Translations under genes and position numbers: made by a program | Notes under the pieces: model-generated | What the model saw: the letters and a program-made list of their open reading frames with translations, nothing else | Told to the model about the DNA's origin: nothing | Databases searched by the model: none | Part shown: positions 51,303-60,193 of the stretch, in pieces | Layout of the letters: every line of letters starts with the position of its first letter | Position numbering within the stretch: position 1 is the stretch's first letter | Origin: Streptomyces sp. PTY087I2 | GTDB lineage: Bacteria > Actinomycetota > Actinomycetes > Streptomycetales > Streptomycetaceae | Direction of reading: 5' to 3' | Assembly: GCF_001687325.1 (NCBI RefSeq) | Contig: NZ_LZRD01000015.1 | Location: 62,001-126,000 of the forward strand | Length of the DNA: 64,000 nucleotides

Positions 51303-53696
51303 ATGGCTGAAAAGCTCAATCGGCCCCGGCTTCGGGGCATGCGGGCCCGCCGAGCGTTACTCGTCGCGACGGCTCTGCTCGTGGGAGCGCTGGTCCCGCT
51401 CGGCGAAGCACCGGCCGATGCGGCCCCGGCGGCACCCGTAGCCCCGGCCGCCCCCACCGCTCCGGCCGCCGCCGCTTCCACCGGAGGCCCGGTCGTGGCC
51501 ACCGGGACGAACGGCGGGGCACTGGTCCTCGTACGCGGTGCGGACGGCATCGTCCACCGGCGCGCCCACAACCCGGACAAGAACACCTGGAGCGCCTGGG
51601 AGAGCACGGGCGGCAAGGCCGCCGGTGACCCGGTGACCGCCCGCAACCTCAACAAGCGGACCGTCGTGTTCGTACGGCGTGACAGCGGGCGCCTCTGGTA
51701 CCAGAGACAGCAGGCCGACGGGGCGTGGAGCGAGTGGAGCGACCTCGGGACCCCTCCGGGCACCACCGCCGCCGGAGCCCCGGCCGTCGTCGCCAACGAC
51801 AACACGTACAGCAGCCCCGCCCCGAACAAGGAAGGGGTCGTCCGGGGCAACACCGACGGGCGGCTGGAACTCTTCGTCCGAGGGGCCGACAACCGGATCT
51901 GGCACCGCGTCCAGAAGGCGCCCAACGGGACGAGCTGGAGCGGCTGGGAGGCGCTGCCGGGCGAGTGGAGCGGCAACCCGACCGCCGCGGTCGCGGGGAA
52001 CGGCCGCATCAGCGTCTTCGCCCGCAAGTCCGACGGGCGCCTGCGCGTGACGGCGCAGAAGGCCCCGGGCACGCCCGACGATCTGCTGCCCGAGAACAAC
52101 TGGGCGCCCTGGCAGGAGATCGGGACCGGGTACACCGGCAACGTCTCCGTGGCCCTCAACAACCGTAAGAAGGGCACGTTCCTCCAGGTCTTCGGCAACC
52201 GCGGCGAGAACGGGCTCTGGACCGTCACCCAGTCCGCGCCCGGCACGGCGCAGAACCCGACCGGGACCTGGGCCACGGACAGCGCACAGCGGATCGGCCC
52301 CGCCACACCCGGCCGGCCCGTCGTCATCGCCCACAGCGACGGCCGCCTCGCCGTCCACAGCATCAACGCCGACGGTTACGTCGCCTACCGGACGCAGACC
52401 AGCTCCTCCACCCAGGCCGCCCCGAACGGGATCTGGGCCGCCGGCTGGAAGCCCCTCGGGGACCAGAAGGTCGACTCCGTCGCGGTGCGCTCCGCGCCGC
52501 AGGGCACGACCACCGCGTTCGACGTGTTCGCCATCGGCAGGGGCACGACCACGCTCCACCAGCGGTCCCGGCTGTCCGCCGGTACGGGCGACGGCAGCCG
52601 CGAGGACGTCTGGCTCGACTGGGCCGACCTCTCCCCGGTCGGCGAGGGCCCGTGCTCCGGTCCCGGCTCGCTGGAGTGCCTGAACATCGAGAACGCCGAC
52701 CTGGGTCTGGTCCTGGGCCTGGAGAACTCGCTCAAGCCCGACAGCAACGTCACCCGCGACCCGCAGCGCAACCAGCCGGGGCAGAAGTGGGCGTTGAAGA
52801 GGACGGACGACCCGCGCGGCGCGGTCACCATCGTCAACCAGACCAAGGACAGGTGCCTCGACGAGGACGACGACCTCGTCTCGCCCTACCACCTCGTGAT
52901 CGCCCCGTGCGATCCGGAGCGGAAGGAGCAGATGTGGTACATCGAGCCGGTGCTGCCGAAGGGCTCCGACGCCGGGAAGGACACCGCGTCCACGTTCCGC
53001 CTGCGCCACCGCGCGGACCCCGACGGCTGTCTGACCGCGCTGGCGGAGGACGTCTGGCCGCACACCGCGAGGAAGGTGGAGCTGATCGACTGCGACACCG
53101 AAGCGAAGAACGACCACAACACCTGGCGGTTCGGCAACAAGTCCCTGATTCCGGGGGAGGTGACGGCCACCGCGCCCGGCGTTCTGGACATCGTCCTCCA
53201 GCAGGCCGCCAAGCGGTGCGCCGAGGACCCGGAAACCAACACGTGCGAGTTCGTCGAGCTGGAGACACCGAAGGCGTACCAGGCCGCCGGGGGGTGCGTG
53301 GCCGGTCAGGTGCTCTACAACCAGAGCCCCGACCGGGACGCGCAGTACTACATCAGCTGGGCGCACACGACCGGCACGCAGTTCTCCTTCGGCCGGACCG
53401 TGGGCGTCTCGATCGAGTTCCTGTCGACTGAGTTCAGCCTGAACTTCACCTGGTTGCAGGAGAGCACCAAGACCGAACAGGTACAGACCCCCGTGCCGCC
53501 GAAGCAGTTCGGCTGGGTGGAGATCTCACCGGTCCTGCGCGAGACGATCGGGTACTGGAGGATCACCCTGGACGGCCACAAGTGGACCGTCCCCGGCCAC
53601 AACGTCTCGTACGCCAAGAACGGCACGAACGGCGTGGACACCTACCTCGTCCCGCGTACGTCGGACACTCCGCCGCAGAGCGAACACTGCGACTGA
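51303..53696 (+). CDS. Secreted propeller/lectin protein with possible pore-forming domain
   Basis: 797 residues. A signal peptide (MRARRALLVATALLVGALVP ... ADA) is followed by an Ala/Pro linker. Residues about 55-430 contain at least five propeller-like repeats (ALVLVRGADGIVHRR; VVFVRRDSGRLWYQR; LELFVRGADNRIWHRV; ISVFARKSDGRLRVTA), as in PLL/sialidase-like lectins. A ricin-like segment follows (CLNIENADLGLVLGLENSL; RCLDEDDDLVSPYHLVIAPC). The last ~150 residues are alternating Ser/Thr-rich strands (QFSFGRTVGVSIEFLSTEF), reminiscent of aerolysin/ETX-type toxins. GGAGG precedes ATG 51303. Function unknown. Confidence 0.8.
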   Translation: MAEKLNRPRLRGMRARRALLVATALLVGALVPLGEAPADAAPAAPVAPAAPTAPAAAASTGGPVVATGTNGGALVLVRGADGIVHRRAHNPDKNTWSAWESTGGKAAGDPVTARNLNKRTVVFVRRDSGRLWYQRQQADGAWSEWSDLGTPPGTTAAGAPAVVANDNTYSSPAPNKEGVVRGNTDGRLELFVRGADNRIWHRVQKAPNGTSWSGWEALPGEWSGNPTAAVAGNGRISVFARKSDGRLRVTAQKAPGTPDDLLPENNWAPWQEIGTGYTGNVSVALNNRKKGTFLQVFGNRGENGLWTVTQSAPGTAQNPTGTWATDSAQRIGPATPGRPVVIAHSDGRLAVHSINADGYVAYRTQTSSSTQAAPNGIWAAGWKPLGDQKVDSVAVRSAPQGTTTAFDVFAIGRGTTTLHQRSRLSAGTGDGSREDVWLDWADLSPVGEGPCSGPGSLECLNIENADLGLVLGLENSLKPDSNVTRDPQRNQPGQKWALKRTDDPRGAVTIVNQTKDRCLDEDDDLVSPYHLVIAPCDPERKEQMWYIEPVLPKGSDAGKDTASTFRLRHRADPDGCLTALAEDVWPHTARKVELIDCDTEAKNDHNTWRFGNKSLIPGEVTATAPGVLDIVLQQAAKRCAEDPETNTCEFVELETPKAYQAAGGCVAGQVLYNQSPDRDAQYYISWAHTTGTQFSFGRTVGVSIEFLSTEFSLNFTWLQESTKTEQVQTPVPPKQFGWVEISPVLRETIGYWRITLDGHKWTVPGHNVSYAKNGTNGVDTYLVPRTSDTPPQSEHCD

Positions 53697-53713
53697 GGCG
53701 GCACGGCACTGAA

Positions 53714-53753
53714 GCGGACGTTCCGGGGAGCTCCGGCTTCCCGGAACGTCCGC
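53714..53753. terminator. Strong hairpin after the propeller/lectin gene
   Basis: Perfect 14-bp stem (53714-53727 with 53740-53753) and a 12-nt loop, 17 bases past the stop. Its 3' arm runs into a tandem repeat. Confidence 0.8.
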
Positions 53754-53806
53754 GCACACGTCCGCGCACCCGTCCGCGCACACGTCCGCGCATACGTCCG
53801 TACGTG
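53747..53806. repeat. 12-bp tandem repeat, about five units
   Basis: Units CGTCCGCGCACA, with variants ending in CC or TA, from 53747 and a degenerate last unit. The first unit overlaps the terminator arm, so the array probably grew from it. The rest of the gap to 53918 holds nothing I recognise. Confidence 0.8.
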
Positions 53807-53918
53807 CGACAGTTGGCGAGCGCGCTCGAACAGGGGCGGGCAAGGGGCTCGGCCTGGCCGGCAGCGCGGCGCTGGTCCTGGGCGCAGTGCTCCGTATCCC
53901 TGGTGGCGGACGGGACGA

Positions 53919-54467
53919 CTAGGACGTACGGGGTGACTGGGGCGTACGAGTCCAGAACTGGCGCGGCGAGAAGCCCTCGCGCCGCAGCCAGTGCTCCGTG
54001 TAGACGATCCGCTCGGCCTCGATCACGACCAGCGGACCCGACTGAGGCTCGTCCAGCGAACGGGACCGCTCGACGTGATCGGACTGCCAGCGGAACGCCG
54101 GCCAGTAGTGCGCGAAGTCGGGGTCGTCCTCGGCCAGCACACGGGCCCGCCCGAAGAGTTGAGCCCCTCGGCTGCTGGCCTGCCCGACGAGCGGGGCGAA
54201 GATTCCCACCGACACGCGGGGGTCGGCGGCGAGGTTCCGCATCTTCGGGGAACCGGGGGCGGTGCTGAACATCACCGCGAAGTCGAGGTGGTAGTAGCGC
54301 ACCGGCGTCGCGAGGGGGCCTTCCGGTCCTGCCGTCGCGAGCACGCACATGTTCTGCGTCGACAGCAGGTTGAGAATGCGTTCTTCCAGCCGCTCGCGAT
54401 CGAGCCGCCTCTTCGGCGCCGGTCCGGCCAGCCACGGGTTGGTCACAGGCATGGGCGAGTGTCTCAT
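53919..54467 (-). CDS. Pyridoxamine 5'-phosphate oxidase family protein
   Basis: 182-residue FMN-binding split-barrel protein of the PNPOx-like class: NMCVLATAGPEGPLATPVRYYH and APGSPKMRNLAADPRVSVGI form the flavin pocket; the C terminus VVIEAERIVYTEHWLRREGF is conserved in F420/FMN-dependent members. Probably a flavin or F420-dependent reductase/oxidase rather than vitamin B6 synthesis. Start ATG 54467 or 54452. It is convergent with the propeller/lectin gene and followed upstream by a methyltransferase gene on the same strand. Confidence 0.82.
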   Translation of the reverse strand: MRHSPMPVTNPWLAGPAPKRRLDRERLEERILNLLSTQNMCVLATAGPEGPLATPVRYYHLDFAVMFSTAPGSPKMRNLAADPRVSVGIFAPLVGQASSRGAQLFGRARVLAEDDPDFAHYWPAFRWQSDHVERSRSLDEPQSGPLVVIEAERIVYTEHWLRREGFSPRQFWTRTPQSPRTS

Positions 54468-54504
54468 GCCCGGATCGCGGCGCTCTCCATCTGCCCCTGC
54501 CGCG

Positions 54505-55242
54505 TTACGACTTCAAGGCAACGAGACGGTACTGCGGGTCCGGGCGGGCCGTGTCCTGGCCCGGTAGTGCGGCGAGCCGTCGACGCACCTCGGCCACCCG
54601 GTCCTGGGGTGCGTGCGTGCACCAGGAGATGTGGCCCGCGTCGATCGCCTCGCGCCATCTGCGGGGGCTGCGGCCCTGTCCCGTACCGGGGAACACCGTC
54701 CGGCCGGCCACTCTCAGCCCCAGCTCCGCCGCCCGGTCGAGCACCCAGGCGGACCGGTCGGGCACCCGGGGCGCGTACGCGCGGCGCAGGTCCGCCGTGA
54801 CCTGGGCGATGTCGCTGTCCTCGACGAAGTACGCGTCGTTCTTGTCGACCGTGGTGATCAGCACCCCGCCGGGCCGCAGCACCCTGGCCGCCTCGGTCAG
54901 TACGGGCGTCGGGTCCGGGAGCAGATGCAGCAGCCATACGATCACGACGGCGTCCACCGCCCTCGACGCGAAGGGCAGTGCCGTGGCGTCGCCGCGTACG
55001 ACGCCTCCCGGCAACCGGCGTGCGGCGAGGCCCAGCATCCCCGGTGAACGGTCGACACCGACCACCGTCCGCTCCGGACGCGGCAGCCGCTCGGTCACGA
55101 TGCCCGTGCCGCACGCGATGTCCAGGACCACGCAAGGCCCTTGCGGCAGCAGCCGCTCCACCGCGTCCGCCGCGGCCCGGGCCCTCGGCTCCCCGCCTCG
55201 GGTCGCGTCGTAGTGCCGGGCCTCGTCGTCGTAGTCGAGCAT
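54505..55242 (-). CDS. SAM-dependent class I methyltransferase
   Basis: 245 residues from ATG 55242 (MLDYDDEARHYDATRGGEPR), a typical ubiE-like start. Motif I is VLDIACGTGIVTERLP, then VGVDRSPGMLGLAARRLP, DATALPFASRAVDAVVIVW and RVLRPGGVLITTV. Methylated substrate unknown. An open frame upstream to 55557 is Pro/Arg-rich shadow. It lies 37 bases from the PNPOx-like gene and may be co-transcribed with it. Confidence 0.85.
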   Translation of the reverse strand: MLDYDDEARHYDATRGGEPRARAAADAVERLLPQGPCVVLDIACGTGIVTERLPRPERTVVGVDRSPGMLGLAARRLPGGVVRGDATALPFASRAVDAVVIVWLLHLLPDPTPVLTEAARVLRPGGVLITTVDKNDAYFVEDSDIAQVTADLRRAYAPRVPDRSAWVLDRAAELGLRVAGRTVFPGTGQGRSPRRWREAIDAGHISWCTHAPQDRVAEVRRRLAALPGQDTARPDPQYRLVALKS

Positions 55243-55280
55243 GCGTCTGTCCCGTCCCGGCGTCTCGTGTGCCTTGTGCC

Positions 55281-55529
55281 TCACCGGTTGGTGGGGTGGC
55301 CCAGTTGCTCGGCCTCCCGCTCGACCGGCGCGTCCCGAGCCGGGCCGGACGGGGATGGCGATCTCAGCCGCTCCCGGAGGTACGCCACGGCCCCGAGACG
55401 GTTTGTGAACTCTGGGAGCCAGGAGCAGGGTACCTGTACGTCCACGGGGGAGCGGGTCTCCGGGACCGCGCGGACCGCGCGGACCGCCAGGATCAGGCCC
55501 ACCACCGTCACCGGCACGTTCACGAGCAA
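55281..55529 (-). pseudogene. MFS (DHA2-like) transporter fragment
   Basis: Encodes LLVNVPVTVVGLILAVRAV, then VPETRSP, which is the helix-6 segment of DHA2 drug exporters (ALLVNVPVG... type). A stop lies directly upstream in frame and the C-terminal part is replaced by unrelated sequence, so only about 30 residues of a 480-residue transporter remain. A GCGGTCCGC triplication sits within it. Confidence 0.65.
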
Positions 55530-55620
55530 CGCCTACCGGCAGAGGCAAAGCGCGCATACGTGAGGGCCAGGCGCGGGAATAATCCGTCTCGGGCCCTCAT
55601 GGATGGTGCCCCTCCTGCTC

Positions 55621-55745
55621 TCAGCGCTCGGCGGAGGCCCCGAGCTGCTTGATCTTTTCGAAGGGAAGGGGTGGCCGCCGACGATCCCGATGATCAGGGC
55701 GTACCCGGCGAAGGCCGCGAGCCCCCAGGTGGAGATCGCCTTGCC
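55621..55745 (-). pseudogene. Membrane-protein fragment with frameshift
   Basis: One frame encodes ISTWGLAAFAGYALIIGIVG before GHPFP; a second frame continues FEKIKQLGASAER and stops at 55621. A one-base shift near 55661 would join them into a membrane-protein C terminus. Together with the neighbouring fragment this marks a decayed locus between the methyltransferase and dus genes. Confidence 0.45.
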
Positions 55746-55835
55746 GCCACCTCCGCGGCCCACTCCTGCGTCCTGGCTCCGCCCCGCCGGGCCCGCCCGG
55801 CCCGCCACCCGTCCGGCGTACGCGACAATGGAGCA

Positions 55836-56984
55836 ATGACCACGCTCGCCCCCGCCCTCCCGCAGCTCCGTATCGGCCCGCACACCGTGCAGCCGCCGGT
55901 CGTGCTGGCCCCGATGGCCGGTATCACCAACGCCCCCTTCCGGACGCTGTGCCGGGAGTTCTCCGCGGGCAAGGGGCTGTTCGTCAGCGAGATGATCACC
56001 ACGCGGGCGCTGGTCGAGCGCAACGAGAAGACCATGCAGCTCATCCACTTCGACGCGACCGAGACCCCGCGCTCGATCCAGCTGTACGGAGTGGACCCGG
56101 TCACCGTCGGCAAGGCCGTCCGCATGATCGTGGACGAGGATCTCGCCGACCACATCGACCTCAACTTCGGGTGCCCCGTTCCCAAGGTCACCCGCAAGGG
56201 CGGCGGCTCCGCGCTCCCGTACAAGCGGCCCCTGCTGCGGGCGATCCTCCGGGAAGCCGTCTCGGGCGCCGGGGACCTCCCCGTCACCATCAAGATGCGC
56301 AAGGGCATCGACGACGACCACCTCACGTTCCTCGACGCCGGGCGCATCGCCGTCGAGGAGGGCGTGACCGCCGTCGCCCTGCACGGGCGCACCACCGCCC
56401 AGCACTACGGCGGCACCGCCGACTGGGACGCCATCGCCCGGCTCAAGGAGCACGTCCCGGAGATTCCCGTTCTCGGGAATGGGGACATCTGGTGTGCCGA
56501 CGACGCCCTGCGGATGATGCGCGAGACCGGGTGCGACGGGGTCGTCGTCGGGCGCGGATGCCTCGGGCGGCCCTGGCTCTTCGCCGATCTGGTCAGCGCC
56601 ATGGAGGGACGTACGGAGCGGCACGCGCCCACCCTGCGCGAGGTCGCGGATGTCATGGTGCGCCACGCGACGCTGCTGGGGGAGTGGATCGGCGACGAGG
56701 CGCGGGGCGTCATCGACTTTCGTAAGCACGTCGCCTGGTATCTGAAGGGCTTCGCGGTCGGCTCCGAGATGCGCAAGAAGCTCGCCATCACCTCCTCGCT
56801 GGAGGAGCTGGGCGGCCAGCTGCACGAGCTGGACCTCGACCAGCCCTGGCCCGACGGCGCCGACGGGCCCCGCGGCCGGACCTCCGGCAACAACCGGGTC
56901 GTCCTCCCGGACGGCTGGCTCAAGGACCCGTACGACTGCGCCGGCGTCAGCGCCGACGCCGAGCTGGACACCTCCGGCGGCTGA
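55836..56984 (+). CDS. dus: tRNA dihydrouridine synthase (Dus family)
   Basis: FMN-dependent reductase making dihydrouridine in tRNA. 382 residues: VVLAPMAGITNAPFRTLCRE (FMN), SEMITTRALVERN, DHIDLNFGCPVPKVTRKGGG with the catalytic Cys, LHGRTTAQHYGGTADWDAIA and GNGDIWCADDALRMM. The sequence resembles DusB of actinobacteria. ATG 55836; the ORF upstream is shadow. It stands alone between decayed sequence and the GntR gene. Confidence 0.93.
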   Translation: MTTLAPALPQLRIGPHTVQPPVVLAPMAGITNAPFRTLCREFSAGKGLFVSEMITTRALVERNEKTMQLIHFDATETPRSIQLYGVDPVTVGKAVRMIVDEDLADHIDLNFGCPVPKVTRKGGGSALPYKRPLLRAILREAVSGAGDLPVTIKMRKGIDDDHLTFLDAGRIAVEEGVTAVALHGRTTAQHYGGTADWDAIARLKEHVPEIPVLGNGDIWCADDALRMMRETGCDGVVVGRGCLGRPWLFADLVSAMEGRTERHAPTLREVADVMVRHATLLGEWIGDEARGVIDFRKHVAWYLKGFAVGSEMRKKLAITSSLEELGGQLHELDLDQPWPDGADGPRGRTSGNNRVVLPDGWLKDPYDCAGVSADAELDTSGG

Positions 56985-57083
56985 AGCGGTCCCGTACGCC
57001 ACACCGGGCCACTGGGTCACGGGCCCCGGCGGCCCGATCCCCCTGCCGTACGCTCCCGGGGCTGAACCACCGAAGGCCCGGGC

Positions 57084-57875
57084 TCACCCCGCCACCCCCG
57101 GCCCCGCCCGCCGCTCCAACGGTGCCGCCGACGCGCTGTTCATCACGTTGAAGACCACGCTGCCCGCCCGGTAGCGGTCGTCCGTCCACTCGATGGCCCG
57201 GCCCGCCGCCGTGTACGTCAGGTGGCGCTGGCGCAGCAGCGGGCTCGCCCGGCGGATCCGTAGCAGCCGGGCGTCCTCGCTGCCCGCCGCCACCGCGTCG
57301 ATCAGGTGCTCGCCGTAGTGCGCCACGATGTCCGCGTGTTCCGCGATGCTGTCCATGATCGAGACGCAGTCCTCGGGCAGCGCGCGGACCACCGGGGCCA
57401 CCCAGTCCGCGTACACCGTCCGCTCCACCATCACCGGCTCGCCGTCCAGGTGCCGCAGCCGCAGTACGTACAGGATCTCGGCGCCCGGCTCGGTGTCCAG
57501 GCGGGCCGCCTCCTCGTCGGTCGCGGGGCGCGTCGTGCGGGTCAGGATGCGGCTGGAGACCTCGCAGCCCATCGCCCGCGCCCACTGCGCGAAGCTGTTG
57601 AGCTGCTCGAAGCTCTGCCGGCGCTCCTGGCGCAGGACCACCCTGCGTGCCCCCTGCCGGGAGCCGATCAGGCCCTCGGACGCCAGCAGCGCCACCGCCT
57701 GGCGGACCGTGCCGCGCGAGGCCTCCCACCGTGCGGCGAGGTCGCTCTCGGACGGCAGCCGGGAGCCCGGCGGGTGGACGCCGCTCCGGATCGCCTGCCG
57801 CAGCGACTCGGCGATCTCCTCGTAGCGTGAACGGCCCACGCGCCCCCCGTCGGTCAGTACCCCCGAGCTGTGCAC
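57084..57875 (-). CDS. GntR-family regulator (HutC/UTRA type)
   Basis: 263 residues: winged helix (about 20-85: YEEIAESLRQAIRSGVHPPG; LPSESDLAARWEASRGTVRQ) and a UTRA effector domain (LRLRHLDGEPVMVERTVYAD; RQRHLTYTAAGRAIEWTDDR). Start GTG 57875 or GTG 57839 (MGRSRYEEI). It is divergent from a complete ABC importer operon and a short operator-like palindrome lies between them, so it most likely controls that operon in response to the imported substrate. Confidence 0.88.
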   Translation of the reverse strand: MHSSGVLTDGGRVGRSRYEEIAESLRQAIRSGVHPPGSRLPSESDLAARWEASRGTVRQAVALLASEGLIGSRQGARRVVLRQERRQSFEQLNSFAQWARAMGCEVSSRILTRTTRPATDEEAARLDTEPGAEILYVLRLRHLDGEPVMVERTVYADWVAPVVRALPEDCVSIMDSIAEHADIVAHYGEHLIDAVAAGSEDARLLRIRRASPLLRQRHLTYTAAGRAIEWTDDRYRAGSVVFNVMNSASAAPLERRAGPGVAG

Positions 57876-58055
57876 AGGTGCGTGTCCGGGGCATGGATCT
57901 GGTCTCAGCTTAACCCTCCCTCCGTACGCCGCCCCGCACGGCTTCCGTATCTACCACAACCCCGATATCACCGGCTTTCCTCTTCCTCGGCTCTTGCGGC
58001 ACCGGTCATCGGACGTTAACTCCCCGGACACCTGAGCCGGGCGAACTGATGCCAG

Positions 58056-58069
58056 CTTGTATGAACAAG
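58056..58069. promoter_or_regulatory. Candidate GntR operator
   Basis: CTTGTATGAACAAG: perfect 5-bp arms and GT-N4-AC core as in HutC-type operators. It lies 31 bases before the solute-binding protein start, within the 225-base divergent region. Confidence 0.55.
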
Positions 58070-58100
58070 TGGCCCTCACTTCGCACCCGGGAGACACACC

Positions 58101-59279
58101 GTGCACAGAGCCCGACCCCGCCCCCGTACACGCGCCACCGGCCGTGCCGTTGCCGCTCTCGCCCTCTCCACCGCCGCCCTCACCGCTCTCACCGCGTGCG
58201 GCGCCGCGCCCGAGGAGAAGGCCGCCACCGGAGTGAACGGGGTGAAGTCCACCGAGGCCACCTCGGTCGCCGACTTCGGCGGGATGGAGAAGCTGGTCGC
58301 CGCCGCCGAGAAGGAGGGCGAGCTGAACGTCATCGCCCTGCCGCCGGACTGGGCGAACTACGGCGAGATCATCAAGGCCTTCCAGGCCAAGTACAAGGTG
58401 AAGATCAAGAGCGAGACCCCGGACGCCTCCAGCTCCGACGAGATAGCCGCCGTCAAGTCCCGCAAGGGCCAGAAGCGCGCCCCCGACGTCCTCGACCTCG
58501 GCATCGCCTTCGCCCGCAGCGGCGCCGCCGAGAACCTCTTCGCCCCGTACAAGGTCACCGCCTGGGACAAGATCCCCGACAGCCAGAAGGAGGCCGACGG
58601 CCGCTGGTACAACGACTACGGCGGCTACGTCTCCATCGGCTGCGACGCCGCCCGCATCAAGAACTGCCCCGAGACCTTCGCGGACCTGCTCAAGCCCGAG
58701 TACAAGGGCAAGGTCGCTCTCAACGGCAACCCGACCAAGTCCGGCTCCGCGTTCGGCGGCGTGTACGCGGCCGCCCTCGCCAACAAGGGCTCGTTCGGCG
58801 ACATCCAGCCCGGCATCGACTTCTTCGGCAAGCTGAAGAAGAGCGGCAACTTCATCCCCGTCGAGTCCACCCCGGCCACCGTCGAGAAGGGCGAGACGCC
58901 CATCAGCATCGACTGGGACTACCTGAACGCCGGGTACGCCGACCAGTTCAAGGGCAAGGGCGTCGACTGGAAGGTCTCTGTGCCGGCCGACGGCGTGTAC
59001 GCCCAGTTCTACTCGCAGGCCATCAACAAGGACGCCCCGCACCCGGCCGCCGCCCGCCTCTGGATGGAGTACCTCTACAGCGCCGAGGGCCAGAACCTCT
59101 GGCTCAAGGGGTACGCCCGCCCCGTGCTGCTGCCCGCCATGACCGAGGACGGCACCGCAGACAAGGGCTTCGTCGCCAAGCTGCCCAAGGTCGAGGGCAC
59201 CCCGTCGTTCCCCTCCTCCGACGAGCTGGACAAGGCCAACGCCACGCTCGCCGAGAACTGGGACAAGGCCGTCTCCTGA
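58101..59279 (+). CDS. ABC transporter substrate-binding lipoprotein
   Basis: 392 residues with a lipoprotein signal ending LTALTAC and a family-1 solute-binding fold resembling iron/spermidine/phosphonate-type binders (PPDWANYGEIIKAFQAKY; RAPDVLDLGIAFARSG; WYNDYGGYVSIGCDAARIKN). The substrate cannot be decided; the GntR/UTRA regulator and the HAD phosphatase downstream would suit a phosphorus-containing compound. GTG 58101 has GGGAG seven bases upstream. The stop shares one base with the next start (TGATG). Confidence 0.85.
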   Translation: MHRARPRPRTRATGRAVAALALSTAALTALTACGAAPEEKAATGVNGVKSTEATSVADFGGMEKLVAAAEKEGELNVIALPPDWANYGEIIKAFQAKYKVKIKSETPDASSSDEIAAVKSRKGQKRAPDVLDLGIAFARSGAAENLFAPYKVTAWDKIPDSQKEADGRWYNDYGGYVSIGCDAARIKNCPETFADLLKPEYKGKVALNGNPTKSGSAFGGVYAAALANKGSFGDIQPGIDFFGKLKKSGNFIPVESTPATVEKGETPISIDWDYLNAGYADQFKGKGVDWKVSVPADGVYAQFYSQAINKDAPHPAAARLWMEYLYSAEGQNLWLKGYARPVLLPAMTEDGTADKGFVAKLPKVEGTPSFPSSDELDKANATLAENWDKAVS

Positions 59280-60193
59280 TGACCGTCCCGCACCCGTCCG
59301 CCGCCCCGGGTCCCGGGGCGGCCGCCGCGCAGGGCGGCGGCCGTGTCCGCCGCCGCCCGTCCCGCGTCTGGCTCGGCGCGCTCCCGCTGCTCGTCTTCGC
59401 CGGACTCTGCTTCGGACTGCCCGCCGGCGCCCTCCTGTACGGGGCCGTCACCCGCACCGATCCGGTCGCCGGGACCACCGAGTTCACCGGTGACCATCTC
59501 GCGCGCTCGCTCCAGGGGCCCTACCTCACCTCGCTCACCGGCAGCGTCCAGCTCTCCGCGCTGACCGCGGCGCTCGCCACCGTGCTCGGGGTGCTGATCG
59601 CCCAGGCCGTCGTCACCTCCCGGCGCGGCGCCCTGCGCGGCGCGGTCCTCACCGCCTCCGGGGTCCTCGCCAACTTCGGCGGGATCCCGCTCGCCTTCGC
59701 CTTCGTCGCCACCCTCGGCATCTCCGGGGTCGTCACGGAGCTCGGGCACCTGGACGCCCTCGGCTGGAACCTCTACTCCTTCACCGGGCTCACCGTCATC
59801 TACCTCTACTTCCTCGTCCCGCTCATGGTCCTCGTCGTCGTCCCCGCGCTCGACGGGCTGCGCCCGCAGTGGCGGGAGGCCGCGCTCAGCACCGGGGCCT
59901 CCACCTGGCAGTTCTGGCGCCACGTCGGCCTGCCGGTCCTCGCGCCCTCGCTGCTCGGCGGGTTCGTCCTGCTCTTCGGCAGCGCCTTCGCCGCCCACGC
60001 CACGGCCGCCGCCCTGGTCGGCGGCTCCGTCCCGCTGGTCACCCTGAAGATCGCCGACGCGCTCTCGGGCAACGTCCTGGTCGGCCAGGAGAACGTGGCC
60101 CTGGCGCTGAGCCTCGACATGATCGTGATCGCCGGACTGGTGATGGCGGTCTACCTGCCCCTCCAGCGACGGAGTTCCCGATGGCTGCGCTGA
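59279..60193 (+). CDS. ABC transporter permease 1
   Basis: 304 residues, about six helices (WLGALPLLVFAGLCFGLPAG; LTVIYLYFLVPLMVLVVVPA). The EAA-type loop is in WREAALSTGASTWQFWRHVG, which contacts the ATPase. A Pro/Ala/Gly-rich cytoplasmic N terminus precedes helix 1. Overlaps its neighbours at both ends (1 base with the binding protein gene, 13 bases with the second permease gene), so all are translated together. Confidence 0.88.
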   Translation: MTVPHPSAAPGPGAAAAQGGGRVRRRPSRVWLGALPLLVFAGLCFGLPAGALLYGAVTRTDPVAGTTEFTGDHLARSLQGPYLTSLTGSVQLSALTAALATVLGVLIAQAVVTSRRGALRGAVLTASGVLANFGGIPLAFAFVATLGISGVVTELGHLDALGWNLYSFTGLTVIYLYFLVPLMVLVVVPALDGLRPQWREAALSTGASTWQFWRHVGLPVLAPSLLGGFVLLFGSAFAAHATAAALVGGSVPLVTLKIADALSGNVLVGQENVALALSLDMIVIAGLVMAVYLPLQRRSSRWLR

